A stretch of DNA of 64,000 nt from Trochalopteron elliotii (lineage: Eukaryota; Chordata; Aves; Passeriformes; Leiothrichidae), in assembly GCA_024734555.1 (NCBI GenBank), contig JANPWX010000358.1, positions 315,165 through 379,164 of the forward strand, given 5' to 3'. Under the pieces are notes generated by a model. That model did no database searches, had not been told where the DNA came from, and saw only the letters and a program-made list of their open reading frames with translations. Each line of letters starts with the position of its first letter. Positions within the stretch are counted from its first letter, which is position 1. Made by a program: the position numbers and the translations under genes. Of the stretch, positions 47,723 through 58,040 are shown piece by piece.

Positions 47723-50700
47723 GAACACTGGGACTTAAGGGGCTCTCATAAAGCTCCAGGAGGGCAGGAATGTGGGGTTTACAGTCATTGCAAACCTGCT
47801 TTGCTCCACTTCCATGAGGTCAGATCTTAACCCCTCTGTGTTCAGGGGCTTAACACATTTGTATAGTCACTTCCTTGCCCATAAAGAGGCAGCTCATGAT
47901 GAAGAGAGACCTGATTGAGGGCTGGGAATCTTTATGTTATTGGAAGTTGCTGTACTTGGGTTGACCTCTGCTTTTTCTCTTTTTTTGTAATTTTTTTTTT
48001 TAATATTCTTTACAGCCCCACAGCCACAGGAGCCTGGAGTCATGCAGGTCCTCATGCACAGCCACAGCTGAGACAACAATTTTGAGTATCATCAGGGCTA
48101 CAGGCTGAGCTGGGCTTTGCAAAACCTCAGGTGATCAATCGGGGTTTTTTAAAACCTGACTGCAGAAGAGGAACTGTTTGTGCCAGACAAATTATATCAA
48201 AGCAGCCACTGGGATGAGGAGGTAGTGAAGGAGGAAGGGTAATAAGCAGCACAGGAGTTGGGCAATTTCTAATTAAAGTGAGAATAGAGCCAGTGTTCAT
48301 CTCAGAAAAGAGAGGTTCTGGGAAGTTCACTGCATCGCATATTCTCAGGCATTCGTCATCTGAAATGTCTTTTAATTGCCACTATTATATCATAACACAA
48401 ACATTCTTGTAATTTATCAGTCATAACCTCCTACAAAGGGATTCTTTCATTCAAGCCATCCTTTCCCCTTGGATCTGAGTCCTGCAACTCACTCAGACCA
48501 GGAATCTGGAAGTGGAACTTTTTTCCTTCTTTTTTTCGAAACACAAGTTGTTGCTTTGAAAACAACATGTTTCAGTAACGGACTGTGTCCCAGTTTCAAC
48601 TTCTTTCCTCTTCATCCCACGACAATCAGCTCTTAACAACTCTCCTTCCTCTTATGGTAAAAGCTGAAATGTAAATAATCAGAATGTCCTAAGTGTCAGG
48701 AGCCAGCTGAGTCCTGCTAGCCCAGACCCTGGGTCTCCAACACTAGGCTGCCTTAAACATTTGGCTCAGCCAACAGATTGTATTTATAATGTAAACTCCC
48801 CTTGTCAGCTCCTAACTCCTGGCTCCAGTTTTAGAAAATTTAACATTTCTGGGGGTTGTATTTTCCCACCACTTAGTCAAGAGCTGAAATTTTTCCTCTC
48901 AGAAAATACACTTGTGTGTCAAAGGCCAACGACCAAAAATATATCAGCAGTTTTGCAGCCTAAATATAGCACAGAACTGAGATCCCAGATTCCTGAGAAA
49001 GAGCCAGTGTAAACAGCCATCGTCTGTGCAACCTGGGAGGGGGCTGCACTCCAGGCTTTTTCTTTATGTTATCATACACCGCGGTGCCTGGATGTCCTGG
49101 ATGTCCTCACCATGGGTGAGGAGCCCTTTGTGCAGGGACATCCTGACCCAGGTCCTTCCCATCTGTGGCCTTCATTGTCCAGCTTCAGCAAAAGGCTTCA
49201 GAGTCACTCACCCCAGCCTGGAAATGCTGTCCTTGCACTGGCTTACACCCACAGGTCATAAGGGCTTGGTTGGGTGGTCTCGATGTGAAAGCCCCAGGTT
49301 CAAGTGCTACCCTTGTATTGCCAAGGAGTCGCATTGCAAGGATAAGCCATGAGGATAATCTCACTGTGAACACAAAACCAGCCATAGGGAATTAAGCCTT
49401 GGCCCTCTGTTGGGTGCTGGTGATCAACACTGTCTCCAAGAAATAATCCACTGCCATCTCGAGTGGGGGAATGTATAGTAGCAAAACTTATCACATACTT
49501 ATCCAGGGATGGTTTAACAAGCACAGACTCATTCCTCTGATTCATCTCATTGTACAGTTCACACATAAAGCAAAAAGTTCATACATGAAGTCTGTCCTAC
49601 CAATAGCTGGGGGGACCAGGAAAGATGAATCCATTTGCCCTGCAGAGGTCTAGGATTGCCCAGGACCAGCTTCCACCCACTTCACCTTCAGCCTAGGTCA
49701 GTGTCTCTCATTTATTAATGCACATGGATAATGTCTTAACCATTAGCTGTGGATGGGAAAGACATGATAGCTATTAGAGCTTCCCCTCCCCCTTGCATCA
49801 GACTTGGGAGGGGTGGAATTAAATGAAACCTGTCCAGGGGAAGTGCAGCAGGGAATACAGTGTGCATGGTGTTGAAATGGTTTGTGAATGCTCAAGGGTG
49901 GGCAGAGCTAATTTCTGTCAAAGCTGATAACGCTGGTTTACCGCATCCCTTTTCATTTCGCTAACCCAACTCCCAATGGATCTCATTATCCTGGAATTCA
50001 TTCAAGAGTCCCCATCTCCTCTAACAGGGCACCAAACACCTCGCAGGTCTCCAGAGATTAATTGATATTAATACAGAGTAGTCATAAGTTTTCTCAGGGG
50101 GGCATTTGCTCCCATGTCTCACAAGTTTGTTGTGTTTCAGGGATGAGTATATTTGGATGGCCTCTTGGGATTTTCTCCAAAGGTTTTTTCAAAGGAAAGG
50201 TCTTCTTCAAATCCTTCTACTCACATACATCTTTTGTTGGGATGTGCTTTCCTCTTTCATTCTCAGCCACTATTTGCTTTGGTGCAGCCAGGCTGCTGTT
50301 TGAGTAGTAGGTATGAGACTGGGGCAGGGTGACAAACACAAAGTGATGACAAGCCTGCAGCCTTGGAGAGCTGCAGTGCCCTTGAAATACCACAATCAGC
50401 CCTCTTACAGATTCATGCAGACCTGCTTCCCTTCCATCTGCTGTTTGTCCTCTTGCTTTCCAGTATATTTTGCTCTGCCTGTTCTTGCCAGGAGTTGCAC
50501 CCTATCTCCTGTTCATAAGCAAATTAAGTGCTTGCAGGTGACACTGCTCCTAACCTCCTCTGAGGCAAAACCCAAATGCCACTCAGGATGCCAAATGCTG
50601 CTTCACAAGCCCATGGTGCACCCCAGGAGTGAGAGCAGCTGAGTGATTGAGCACTGTAGTGCAGCAGCTGTGCAGCATGGGACCAGCTATTTGAAGAAGA

Positions 50701-51743
50701 CTCCTATGTTAGTCATCACCGACCTCATTTTGATCACCCATCAATATGCTCGTCCTTTTATTTCAAAATACCCTGAAAATCTTCATGCAAAATGAAATAC
50801 ACTCAGAGAAAATACTCCAAAAGGATTTTGCTGGGCCATTTGGCAGTTTGGGAAATCTGCAGAATCACTAACATTTGACAGTTTTTGTAGCTATAAAAAT
50901 AAAGGGAGTTTTAAATTAGTACTGTAAGAGCCATGTGGAATCTGGAGGAAGACTTGGATAAAGCTGGATCTCAAATCAGAAGTTCTGATGCTGTTCTGGA
51001 TGGGGTGGCAGGGTTTTTTGGGGGTAGCTGAATGCTCGGAACTGCTGAATAAGCTGCTTCATTTTTGAAGGAAAGACATGAATAGCAATGTTAATTTAAA
51101 AGGAGAAATTTGCCTTGGATCCATTGTCTTGGCCTGAGACAAGGACACTGGGCTCTGCACCCAGCTTTGCCAAGGACACGGTACCATCTTGGGATCTTGC
51201 AAGACCTTTGATGCCTGTCTGTCTGTGTTTCCTCCTCCGTGGTTCGGAATTGTTTTGGGACAATCTGAGTTTTTAAGAATGCACTTGACAAGAGACTTCA
51301 GCCAAGCTATAAAAGCTGCACTGTGCATAATGAGCAGTTCTCTTAATGAGAGAGAGCACAACCCTTCAGCACCAGATTCATGCAGTCAATCCAGTCATGG
51401 GCTTTCATCTTGCAAATGCAAGGGACACCTTCCACACCATGGGCTGATAGGAGCAAAGTTGCTGCGCAGGGCTAAGACCATAAATCAGGAGGCAGAGCTG
51501 GATTAACTAGCCTGTACAGCAGGACTTGGTGTGGAAGCAAGGGTAGGTGTGTTATGCAGTCCTGCTGTGCTGGGCTGCTCAGACTTCCTTGCACAAGCAG
51601 GAAATATCCCCTTTTCCAGGTTCTTTCAAATCCCTTGAACTTGGATTTTTGCCAGGAAACCAAAGGAGCACAGTAAAAATCGAACAAATCTCTCTGTTGT
51701 CATTTTCCAGGCAGTGATAGGACTGATAAGGGGTTTTGATACC

Positions 51744-51769
51744 AAAAAAAAAAAAAAAAAAAAAAAAAA
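51744..51769 (+). repeat. 26-base A run
   Basis: An uninterrupted run of 26 A residues. No AATAAA signal precedes it closely, and I see no direct repeats flanking a candidate retrocopy, so it is called as a homopolymer. Confidence 0.97.
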
Positions 51770-53270
51770 TTTAAAGATCTTATTTCTTTCCCTGTTTTCA
51801 TAGAACCATTCCTGGTTTCTTTGGGTTTTTCTTCCCTTTCATGAGCCTGAGCATCTGCACCTGAAAGCTGTCACAACCCACCACTAAGTGGCTTCACAAG
51901 GCAGCCTTAAACAGGTGCTGTTTGACAGCAGGAACTCAAATCAGGCACCAACTCCAAGTATTTGCTGAATCAGGGTCTTTAATTGCATTCAACAATAAAC
52001 TCTGTGAAGTGAGGAGCAGTGAGAGGACTTGAACAAATTCCTCTTTCTCAAAACACGATATTTACCAGTTAAACATCTAACCCAGGGAATGGACAGAGGA
52101 GTGAGGAATTAGGAGAAGGCATGAAGCTGTGATGCACAGTACCACCTAGTGACAGAGCCTGGCTGCATGAGAAGGGCAACCCCCTGTTTGCAAAGTTCAG
52201 GGTCCATTTCCCCATCCCATCCTTAATCCGATTTCCCAACTGCACCACATCCACAACCATCCCCTGTGGGTGGAAGGACAGCACCATTCCAGCAGCTGCT
52301 GATTTTTTTGCCTCTTTTTCATGGTTTCCTTTTTGCAAAGCAGGGGTTGGATGGACAGGGTTCCTTGTGTCCCATCAGAGGCAGCAGTGGGTGCTGTTTT
52401 GTTGGCTATGTGGGGTGTGCAGGTTGGGCTCAGTGCACATCTCCCACTGAATCACCCACGAGGAATTCCTCAGCACATTGTGCAAACTGGGAAGGGAAAA
52501 AATGCAGGGTCCAGTGAGTAATGCAGCCTTTCAGGGCATCTGAAATGAAAAGAAATGCCACGAACTTGTTCCATTTGTAGAAACGATGTGAAAGAGCAGT
52601 GTGACAGGCTCTGCTCAAGACCGGGCTTGTAACCTTTTCCATTAATTTCTTTTCAAAGAATTGCTTATTGAAGGCTAAGCTGCTTTTTATAAGCCTTAGA
52701 GGCTGAGTGTGTCTTTGCCCTTTTTTATTATTATTGCTGGTCCTCTCCCTTGCTCTTTTCTTAGAGAAAGCAGTTACTGTACAGTGGTGGTGTTTCTCTC
52801 TCTGTAGCTATCTGAGACAAGCCCAGCATCAAGATGGGAATTTTGTCACCTTTTTGCAGAGGTGGGATTGCATACAGCAAAGTGAACTAGAAGAAATCCA
52901 ATCCTGTGGAATTTCCCCATATTCCAGCCCACAGACTTACCCATGATCCAAGCAGATGTGCTTAAAAGAATTTGATTCCTACTCTTCACTAAGGTCCCTT
53001 TACACACATTCTGGAGCGAGGGCTAAAAGGCTCCGCTCAGTCTCCACGTGTGGGTGACTGAGCAAAGGCAACTCAGTGTCTGGAGTGCTGTCCTGCAGCT
53101 CGTGGGAGGCAGCACAAGAGCACTGCACCTCCCTGCAAGGCCCCACACACATGCAAGGCTCCTGCAACATTCTGCCTTAAATGTTTGTGTGAGTTACAGT
53201 GGGGCTGGAAGAGCCTGGGGCCACCCTGTGCTCTGTGTTTTGTGTGAGCAGACAGGGTGGGTGTGTGTAA
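51770..53270. other. non-coding stretch, no gene seen
   Basis: Mixed composition with overlapping short frames on both strands. The last 250 bases before the telomere-like array are GC-rich and contain TG-rich sequence. Confidence 0.6.
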
Positions 53271-53323
53271 GGTTAGAGTTAGGGTCAGGGTCAGGGTCAG
53301 GGTCAGGATCAGGGTCAGGGTAG
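53271..53323 (+). repeat. interstitial telomere-variant (TCAGGG) array
   Basis: In register from 53273 the hexamers are TTAGAG, TTAGGG, then TCAGGG three times, TCAGGA and TCAGGG twice, followed by TAG. TCAGGG is a known variant of the vertebrate telomere hexamer TTAGGG, and one canonical unit survives at the 5' edge. The G-rich strand is the plus strand. The segment 53282-53302 fits the G3N3 four-tract G-quadruplex pattern. A Gly-Ser-repeat translation through it is a by-product. Confidence 0.93.
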
Positions 53324-54204
53324 CCTTTTTGTCCTCTTACCCAGGGAAAGGTTCCCCAGGGAAAAGATATTCAGGTTCTCTCCTGGTCCTCAGCTAGAAA
53401 CTTCTCTAGTTGATGGGCAGTCTTTTGCTTGCACACAAAGCAAGGAGAGATGATTTTCTTAAACTGACATCCCTTCCCCGAGTTTCACTAAAGGCTGGAT
53501 GGGAACCCCAAACAGTAATGCTGCCTTTCTTTCAGTTGCTAAAATCTACTAAATCACTGGAATGCAAAAAATTAGCACATTTTTTGGGGCCACCAACATG
53601 ATTCTGTCCTGGAAAAGGTAATGTAGACCCCCCCCCGAGTGCACTGATCCCAGCAAGAGCACCTGCTCACTGCCACCCATGGAATGAGGCCTCTCATGCA
53701 CACTGCCATCCCACAGCAAGTACAGCTTTTCCAGCAGGATTTCTTCTTAGCTTACTTATTCTTCTTGAGCTCATTGCTTTTTTCTTTCCCACAATCCATG
53801 GTGCTATGCCCAGCTCCTGAGCACAGCAGCTCTGGAGGAGCTCCTGCAGCTGGGTAAACACTCCTGAGTGAATGGGGCCCTTCACAATGGAGTTACCAGG
53901 AAATCCAAACACTGTAAAGGCCAACAATTCAGCAGGGCCATAATCATGTCATTACAACCCAAGCACCAGGAAAACACAGTCTGAATTGAGTTGCACCCCA
54001 AACAATAGGCTTTCTACCCCACTGGTCTCCAGGAGTGGCTCTTTCCCTCTTGACTTCTTTCAGCCATTCTGCAGATGGATATTGGGATCTTCCCCCACCC
54101 CACGCAGGATGTTTCAGCTATGCTGCATCAGCCCCACTCCCCTTACAGGACGGAGGGATGATAAATGCAGAAATATTAACAGGTTGAATTCTGTCCATGT
54201 TTCT

Positions 54205-54285
54205 GCAGGGGTAAATGTGAATTATGACAGTGAGTTTACTGCTGATTTATACCAACTAGGCTGATAGAGAGCTGGATCAGGCAGA
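54205..54285. mobile_element. possible ancient amniote repeat fragment
   Basis: 'gtaaatgtgaattatgacagtgag...tgctgatttataccaactagg' resembles the 'tgatttacaccagctgagg' phrase of old interspersed repeats common in turtles, crocodiles and birds. I cannot name the family from sight and the match is short. Confidence 0.25.
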
Positions 54286-55021
54286 GGGTTATATGGGCTT
54301 TTAGGCAGCAGGGTGAGGAGCAGAAGTGGAGGAGTCTCTATTCCATAATGTTTTTCCCTGGCATGTGGGGACAGTTGTTGGAAATTCAGTGTCATTTACT
54401 TCTGTCTTTGCACTTGTACAGTGGTTTTGTCCACTGTGGTCTCTCCTGGCTCTCGGATTCATTGCTTGGACTCCCTTTCCCCAGGATGTACTAATCCTAC
54501 ATGTTTTTCTGGAATGCAATTGCATGCAAAGCAACTCTCATTAATCTCTGTCCATTGCTTCAAGGCAAACTTCCTTCACTGTAAATTGCAGATTTTACCA
54601 GGATCTGACCTTGAACAGAGAAGCCAATATAATACATGCTGATATGGGCAAACTGGCTGTGAGTCTCAAGTGAGCAAACACCAAGCCAAATCCCAAAGTC
54701 CAGAATTAGGCAGCTTTATAGTAACTGAGGAGCTGGCTCACTGTGCTATTGGCATACAGGGAAATTAATCATATCCTGCAACAATGTTCACAGGATGTGT
54801 TTGATTTATTACTAATCCTGTACACTCTTGCAGCTGCTGATGTGCTGCCAGAGGGTACTGTAATGATGCAGCTGGCACCCCTGTTGGGACAGCCATCAAC
54901 ACAGCCAGTGCCTGGTGTTGGATCCATCATCCTCAGACTTTGCTACCTGAGCTGAAAAATCAGGCCCTGGAGCTGAGAGTTTAAGTTTGTCTCCTATGTA
55001 AATAACAAGATTTTCATATTC

Positions 55022-55055
55022 TTATACATTCTTATGCAACGATAAGAATGTATAA
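55022..55055. other. 14-bp perfect inverted repeat (hairpin)
   Basis: The left arm TTATACATTCTTAT (55022-55035) and right arm (55042-55055) are perfectly complementary around the 6-base loop GCAACG. Confidence 0.9.
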
Positions 55056-55505
55056 TGTGCCCAGACAAGGGGAGCATATGTAAAATAATAGATATTTCAA
55101 AATACCCAGATCTGTAGAGTAAAATTGATCTTGGCTCAGCCTATGTGAGTTTCTGTCACCCAGCTGCCCCATGCTGGGCAGTCAGTGGTGGAGGTGTGTG
55201 GGGAAGCTGTGCATCAGCCTGAGGCCAAGATGGTTTGTAATCAAGAATGGAAAGACACAGCTACAGCAGTGCTGTCTTCCCAAAACACATCTGACCCTCA
55301 TGAGATTAGGCCATGGAAAGAGGATATGGAAGAAATTAAATTCTCATTCTCCAAGGGTTTCTTGCCTTGTTTCAGTCCTGGGCTCTGCCTGATAAAAGGC
55401 ATTTCAGATTTTAAAATTCAAAACCCAATGTTTTGAAATATACTGACTGCGACAGTATTTATATTACATGTTTTTCTTAAGCTTTAAAAAAAATGCAAAT
55501 TAAAG

Positions 55506-55684
55506 CCCTTTTTTGGGTTTTTGTTTTGTTTTGTGGGGTTCTTTTTGTTTGTTTTGGTTTGGTTTTTTGTGGGGTTTTTGTTGGTTTTTTGTTTTGTTTG
55601 GGTTTTGTGTTATTTTGGGGTTTTTGTTGGTTTTTTTTGTTTGGTTGGTTGGTTTTTGGTTTTTGGGTCTGTTTTTTTTTTGGT
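55506..55684 (+). repeat. G/T-rich strand-asymmetric tract
   Basis: About 180 bases that are nearly all G and T on the plus strand, built from irregular GGTTTTTG / TTTGTTTTG / GTTGGTTT units without a fixed period. Frames through it translate to Phe/Val/Gly/Leu-rich (plus) or Lys/Asn/Pro-rich (minus) low-complexity strings and are not genes. Confidence 0.93.
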
Positions 55685-56122
55685 AGGGAAAGTCAAAATA
55701 AATTGTTGTGAATTTTCCCACTTTTTCACAGCAAAATATGACTTTTAACAAAACATTTCCAGGGCATTTTGTCATGGATACTTTCTCTGCCAAAATACTA
55801 CTTTCATCAACACCTTTCCAGTTTACCAAAGTAGTCCCTTTGCTCCGGGGCTAGTCATGCAGACAGCATTAAATGTGCCTGCTGACCAGGAAAGGGCTGT
55901 TGTCCATTCTCACACAGTGACAAAAGGAGATTAGACTTATTCAGTTCAGCTCACTTCCCATGGAAAAACCTGCTTTGTGCAGAGCACGAGAGCCTGATTT
56001 TCCAAGCAAGGGTGATGTGTTTCCAAGGGTGAAGATGAAATGCAAGGTAAGACAGCTTCTGAAGAGGGTCCCATGCAGCTCAAGGTTGCTTCAAAAGACC
56101 TTTCTTCTCTAGGTTGTGCAGT
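55685..56122. other. non-coding stretch, nothing seen
   Basis: Unique sequence between the G/T tract and the tandem duplication. No exon, repeat or RNA gene is recognised. Confidence 0.6.
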
Positions 56123-56307
56123 CATGTCATGAGTTAAGCCTGGCTTTAAATCCCTCAAAATCAGAGACTAAGTGGGAGGGCTGGTTTAAATGCACATAAC
56201 TCACAGCCATGGACATGTCATGAGTTAAGCCTGGCTTTAAATCCCTCAAAATCAGAGACTAAGTGGGAGGGCTGGTTTAAATGCACATAACTCACAGCCA
56301 TGGACAT
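56123..56307. repeat. exact 91-bp tandem duplication
   Basis: Positions 56123-56216 are identical to 56214-56307 over 94 bases, with a period of 91. The sequence diverges immediately outside on both sides. No mismatch was found between the copies. Confidence 0.97.
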
Positions 56308-57678
56308 CAAGACACTGGGATAATGTCTTTGCCTGATGTCCCTATCTCCTTCCACCCTGGCCAATAAAGCAGGGGAAAGCTGGAGCATGACAGGAGACCC
56401 TTGCATCATCTGGAGACTCTTCCCTAGGGCAGGGTCCTCCTCCTCCAGCCTAGGCAGGACATCTGTGACCCAGTGTGGATGACCCTGGGGCAGAGATCCC
56501 AGTCAGACGTCGCCCGGCCCGGCGTTAATCATCCCGCAAGGAAGGGGAGCTGGCTGTGTAAATCCTGGAATGAGGGCTGTCAGCATCAGAGAGGATCTGC
56601 ACTGGGGATGACAGGCATGACCTGCTTTTCATGCTTTCTCTGTTTATTTGGTGACATGCTGTCATTCAGTGAATAATCTGGAGTTTTTCTCTCGGGGGTT
56701 TCTCCCTTGTTCCTTCAGTGCTGAGGATAACCAAGGTGGGGATGTGGGACAGCAGTCACACAGCTTCAAATGCCCCAAACACAATCTCTTGCAGCTGGAT
56801 AACTCTACCCATCCTGGATACATAAAGTCTTACTAAATGATGGTGGTACATAATGCACAACACCTTCAGGATTGCCTTCAAAATTCCTTCAGCATGGTCA
56901 CCTACTAGCCCTACTTCTCACTGAAATACATCCATCACTAGAGGAACAAATATACATCATTTTTGCACATAATCATATGCATGTGTATGAGGAAGAGTCC
57001 TTAAACAAACTGCCAACCTTCAAGCAGCAACCTTTGGTTTTACTCTGTGGGCATGTTCAAAGAGGGAAAGGTGGGTTCTGAGTTAGGATGTTCCTTGTTG
57101 TGCCAGGAATGGAGATACCAGTCCAAAAAGCCAATTCAAACTCTTCAGAAAAGTGGGGTTGGTTTCTCAGCACCTGGGATTCAGCATTTACTTGCACATC
57201 ACCCCAAATGAGTTGCCTCAAGTTAATGCAACCCTGAGTCTCCATTTGAGCTGAGCTAAGATCTCTGTTTCCCTGAATGTGACATTTGGCACAAGGTCTC
57301 TCGGCACTGCACTAGAAGAGCATTAGGCACCAAACACTGTACCTGATACATGGCAGCATGTGTGGACAATCTGGCCTGGTGTCCCAACCAAAACCTACCA
57401 TGTTCAGCAGAATTTTGCTTTAATCCCTTTTAGCTCATCAAGCTGTTGATAATTATAAATCATAATTACATTATAATAGTAAGCCATCAATTACTAGAGA
57501 CTACAGAAAGAGAAATGAAAACATTCTCTAAATTCATGCTTCTGCAAACTGGTTTTGACAGACTCTGCTGACAGTACCTTGCATCTGCCATACTGAGCAC
57601 AACAGCAGGGTCAGCACAGGTCAGTGCCTAAATGGGGATTGTATTTTTATTTTGGTACGTTGCAGATCTTTAATCCTG
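56308..57678. other. non-coding stretch with a small CpG cluster
   Basis: Six CpGs lie within 56508-56536, which is far above the local background. The rest is unique sequence. A 62-codon ATG frame on the minus strand (57057-57245) is open but unrecognised. Confidence 0.6.
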
Positions 57679-58040
57679 TAGGAAAGGAGGCTCAGGGATG
57701 ATCTTATCCCTGTCTATAACTACCTGAAAGGGGGTTGCAGCCAGGTGGGGTTGGACTCTTCGCCCAGGCAACAAGTGTCAGGAGGAGAGGAAATGGTCTT
57801 AAGGTGTGCTAGGGGTGGTTCAGGTTGGACAGTGGGAGGAATTTGTTCACAGAAGAGGTGATCAGACATTGGAATGGACTGCCCAGGGAGGTGGTGGAGT
57901 CAGATCCTGAAAGTATTTAAGGAAAGCCTGGACATGGCACTCAGTGTCATGGTCTGGTTGACAAGGTGGAGCTTGGTCATAGTCTGGACTTGATCTCAGA
58001 GGCCTTTTCCAGCCTCATTGAGTCTGTGATTCTGTGATTA
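57679..58040 (+). mobile_element. CR1 LINE 3' end (plus strand), longest copy
   Basis: Collinear with a CR1 3' end from 'aaaggaggctcaggg' through 'cttatccctgtctataactacctgaaagg', 'ttgcagccaggtgggg', 'caggcaacaagtg', 'gagaggaaatggtct', 'ggtggttcaggttgg', 'cattggaatggactgcccaggga', 'gtggtggagtcag' and 'ttgatctcagaggccttttccagcct', ending at two tail units (TCTGTGAT). It is about 360 bp. It includes the final part of the reverse-transcriptase reading frame plus 3' end, now full of stops and indels. Confidence 0.97.

Larger units (their letters stand above)
43353..51743. other. non-coding stretch, no gene seen
   Basis: No exon is supported. Overlapping frames of up to 130 codons near 46.6-47.1 kb are open on both strands and unrecognisable. 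The stretch contains a 22-bp tandem (44489-44532), an A/C-rich tract (44551-44641), a GCTGCTGGA mini-tandem (47698-47722), and a CpG-retaining AT-rich segment (49920-50080). A TATA-like CTATAAAAG lies at about 51307, without other promoter signs. Confidence 0.55.
53324..55505. other. non-coding stretch, no gene seen
   Basis: It includes a 9-base C run at 53629-53637, a possible ancient repeat at 54205-54285 and a hairpin at 55022-55055. Frames are short and overlapping on both strands. Confidence 0.6.

Noticed and set aside
49262..49312. tRNA-like segment with D-arm-like GGTTGGGTGG and B-box-like GGTTCAAGTGC
   Set aside because: No acceptor stem pairing or clean anticodon arm, and the B box deviates from GGTTCGANTCC. 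It could be a decayed tRNA-derived SINE head, but the support is too thin.
51305..51316. TATA-box-like CTATAAAAG
   Set aside because: No initiator, CpG enrichment or downstream exon. Such words are common by chance in AT-rich vertebrate DNA.
53048..53323. Open frame ending in a Gly-Ser repeat
   Set aside because: The repeat is simply the translation of the TCAGGG hexamer array and not a linker-bearing protein.
55493..55829. Hydrophobic Phe/Val/Gly-rich frame (plus) and Lys/Asn/Pro-rich frame (minus)
   Set aside because: Both are translations of the G/T low-complexity tract. The apparent membrane segment is an artefact.
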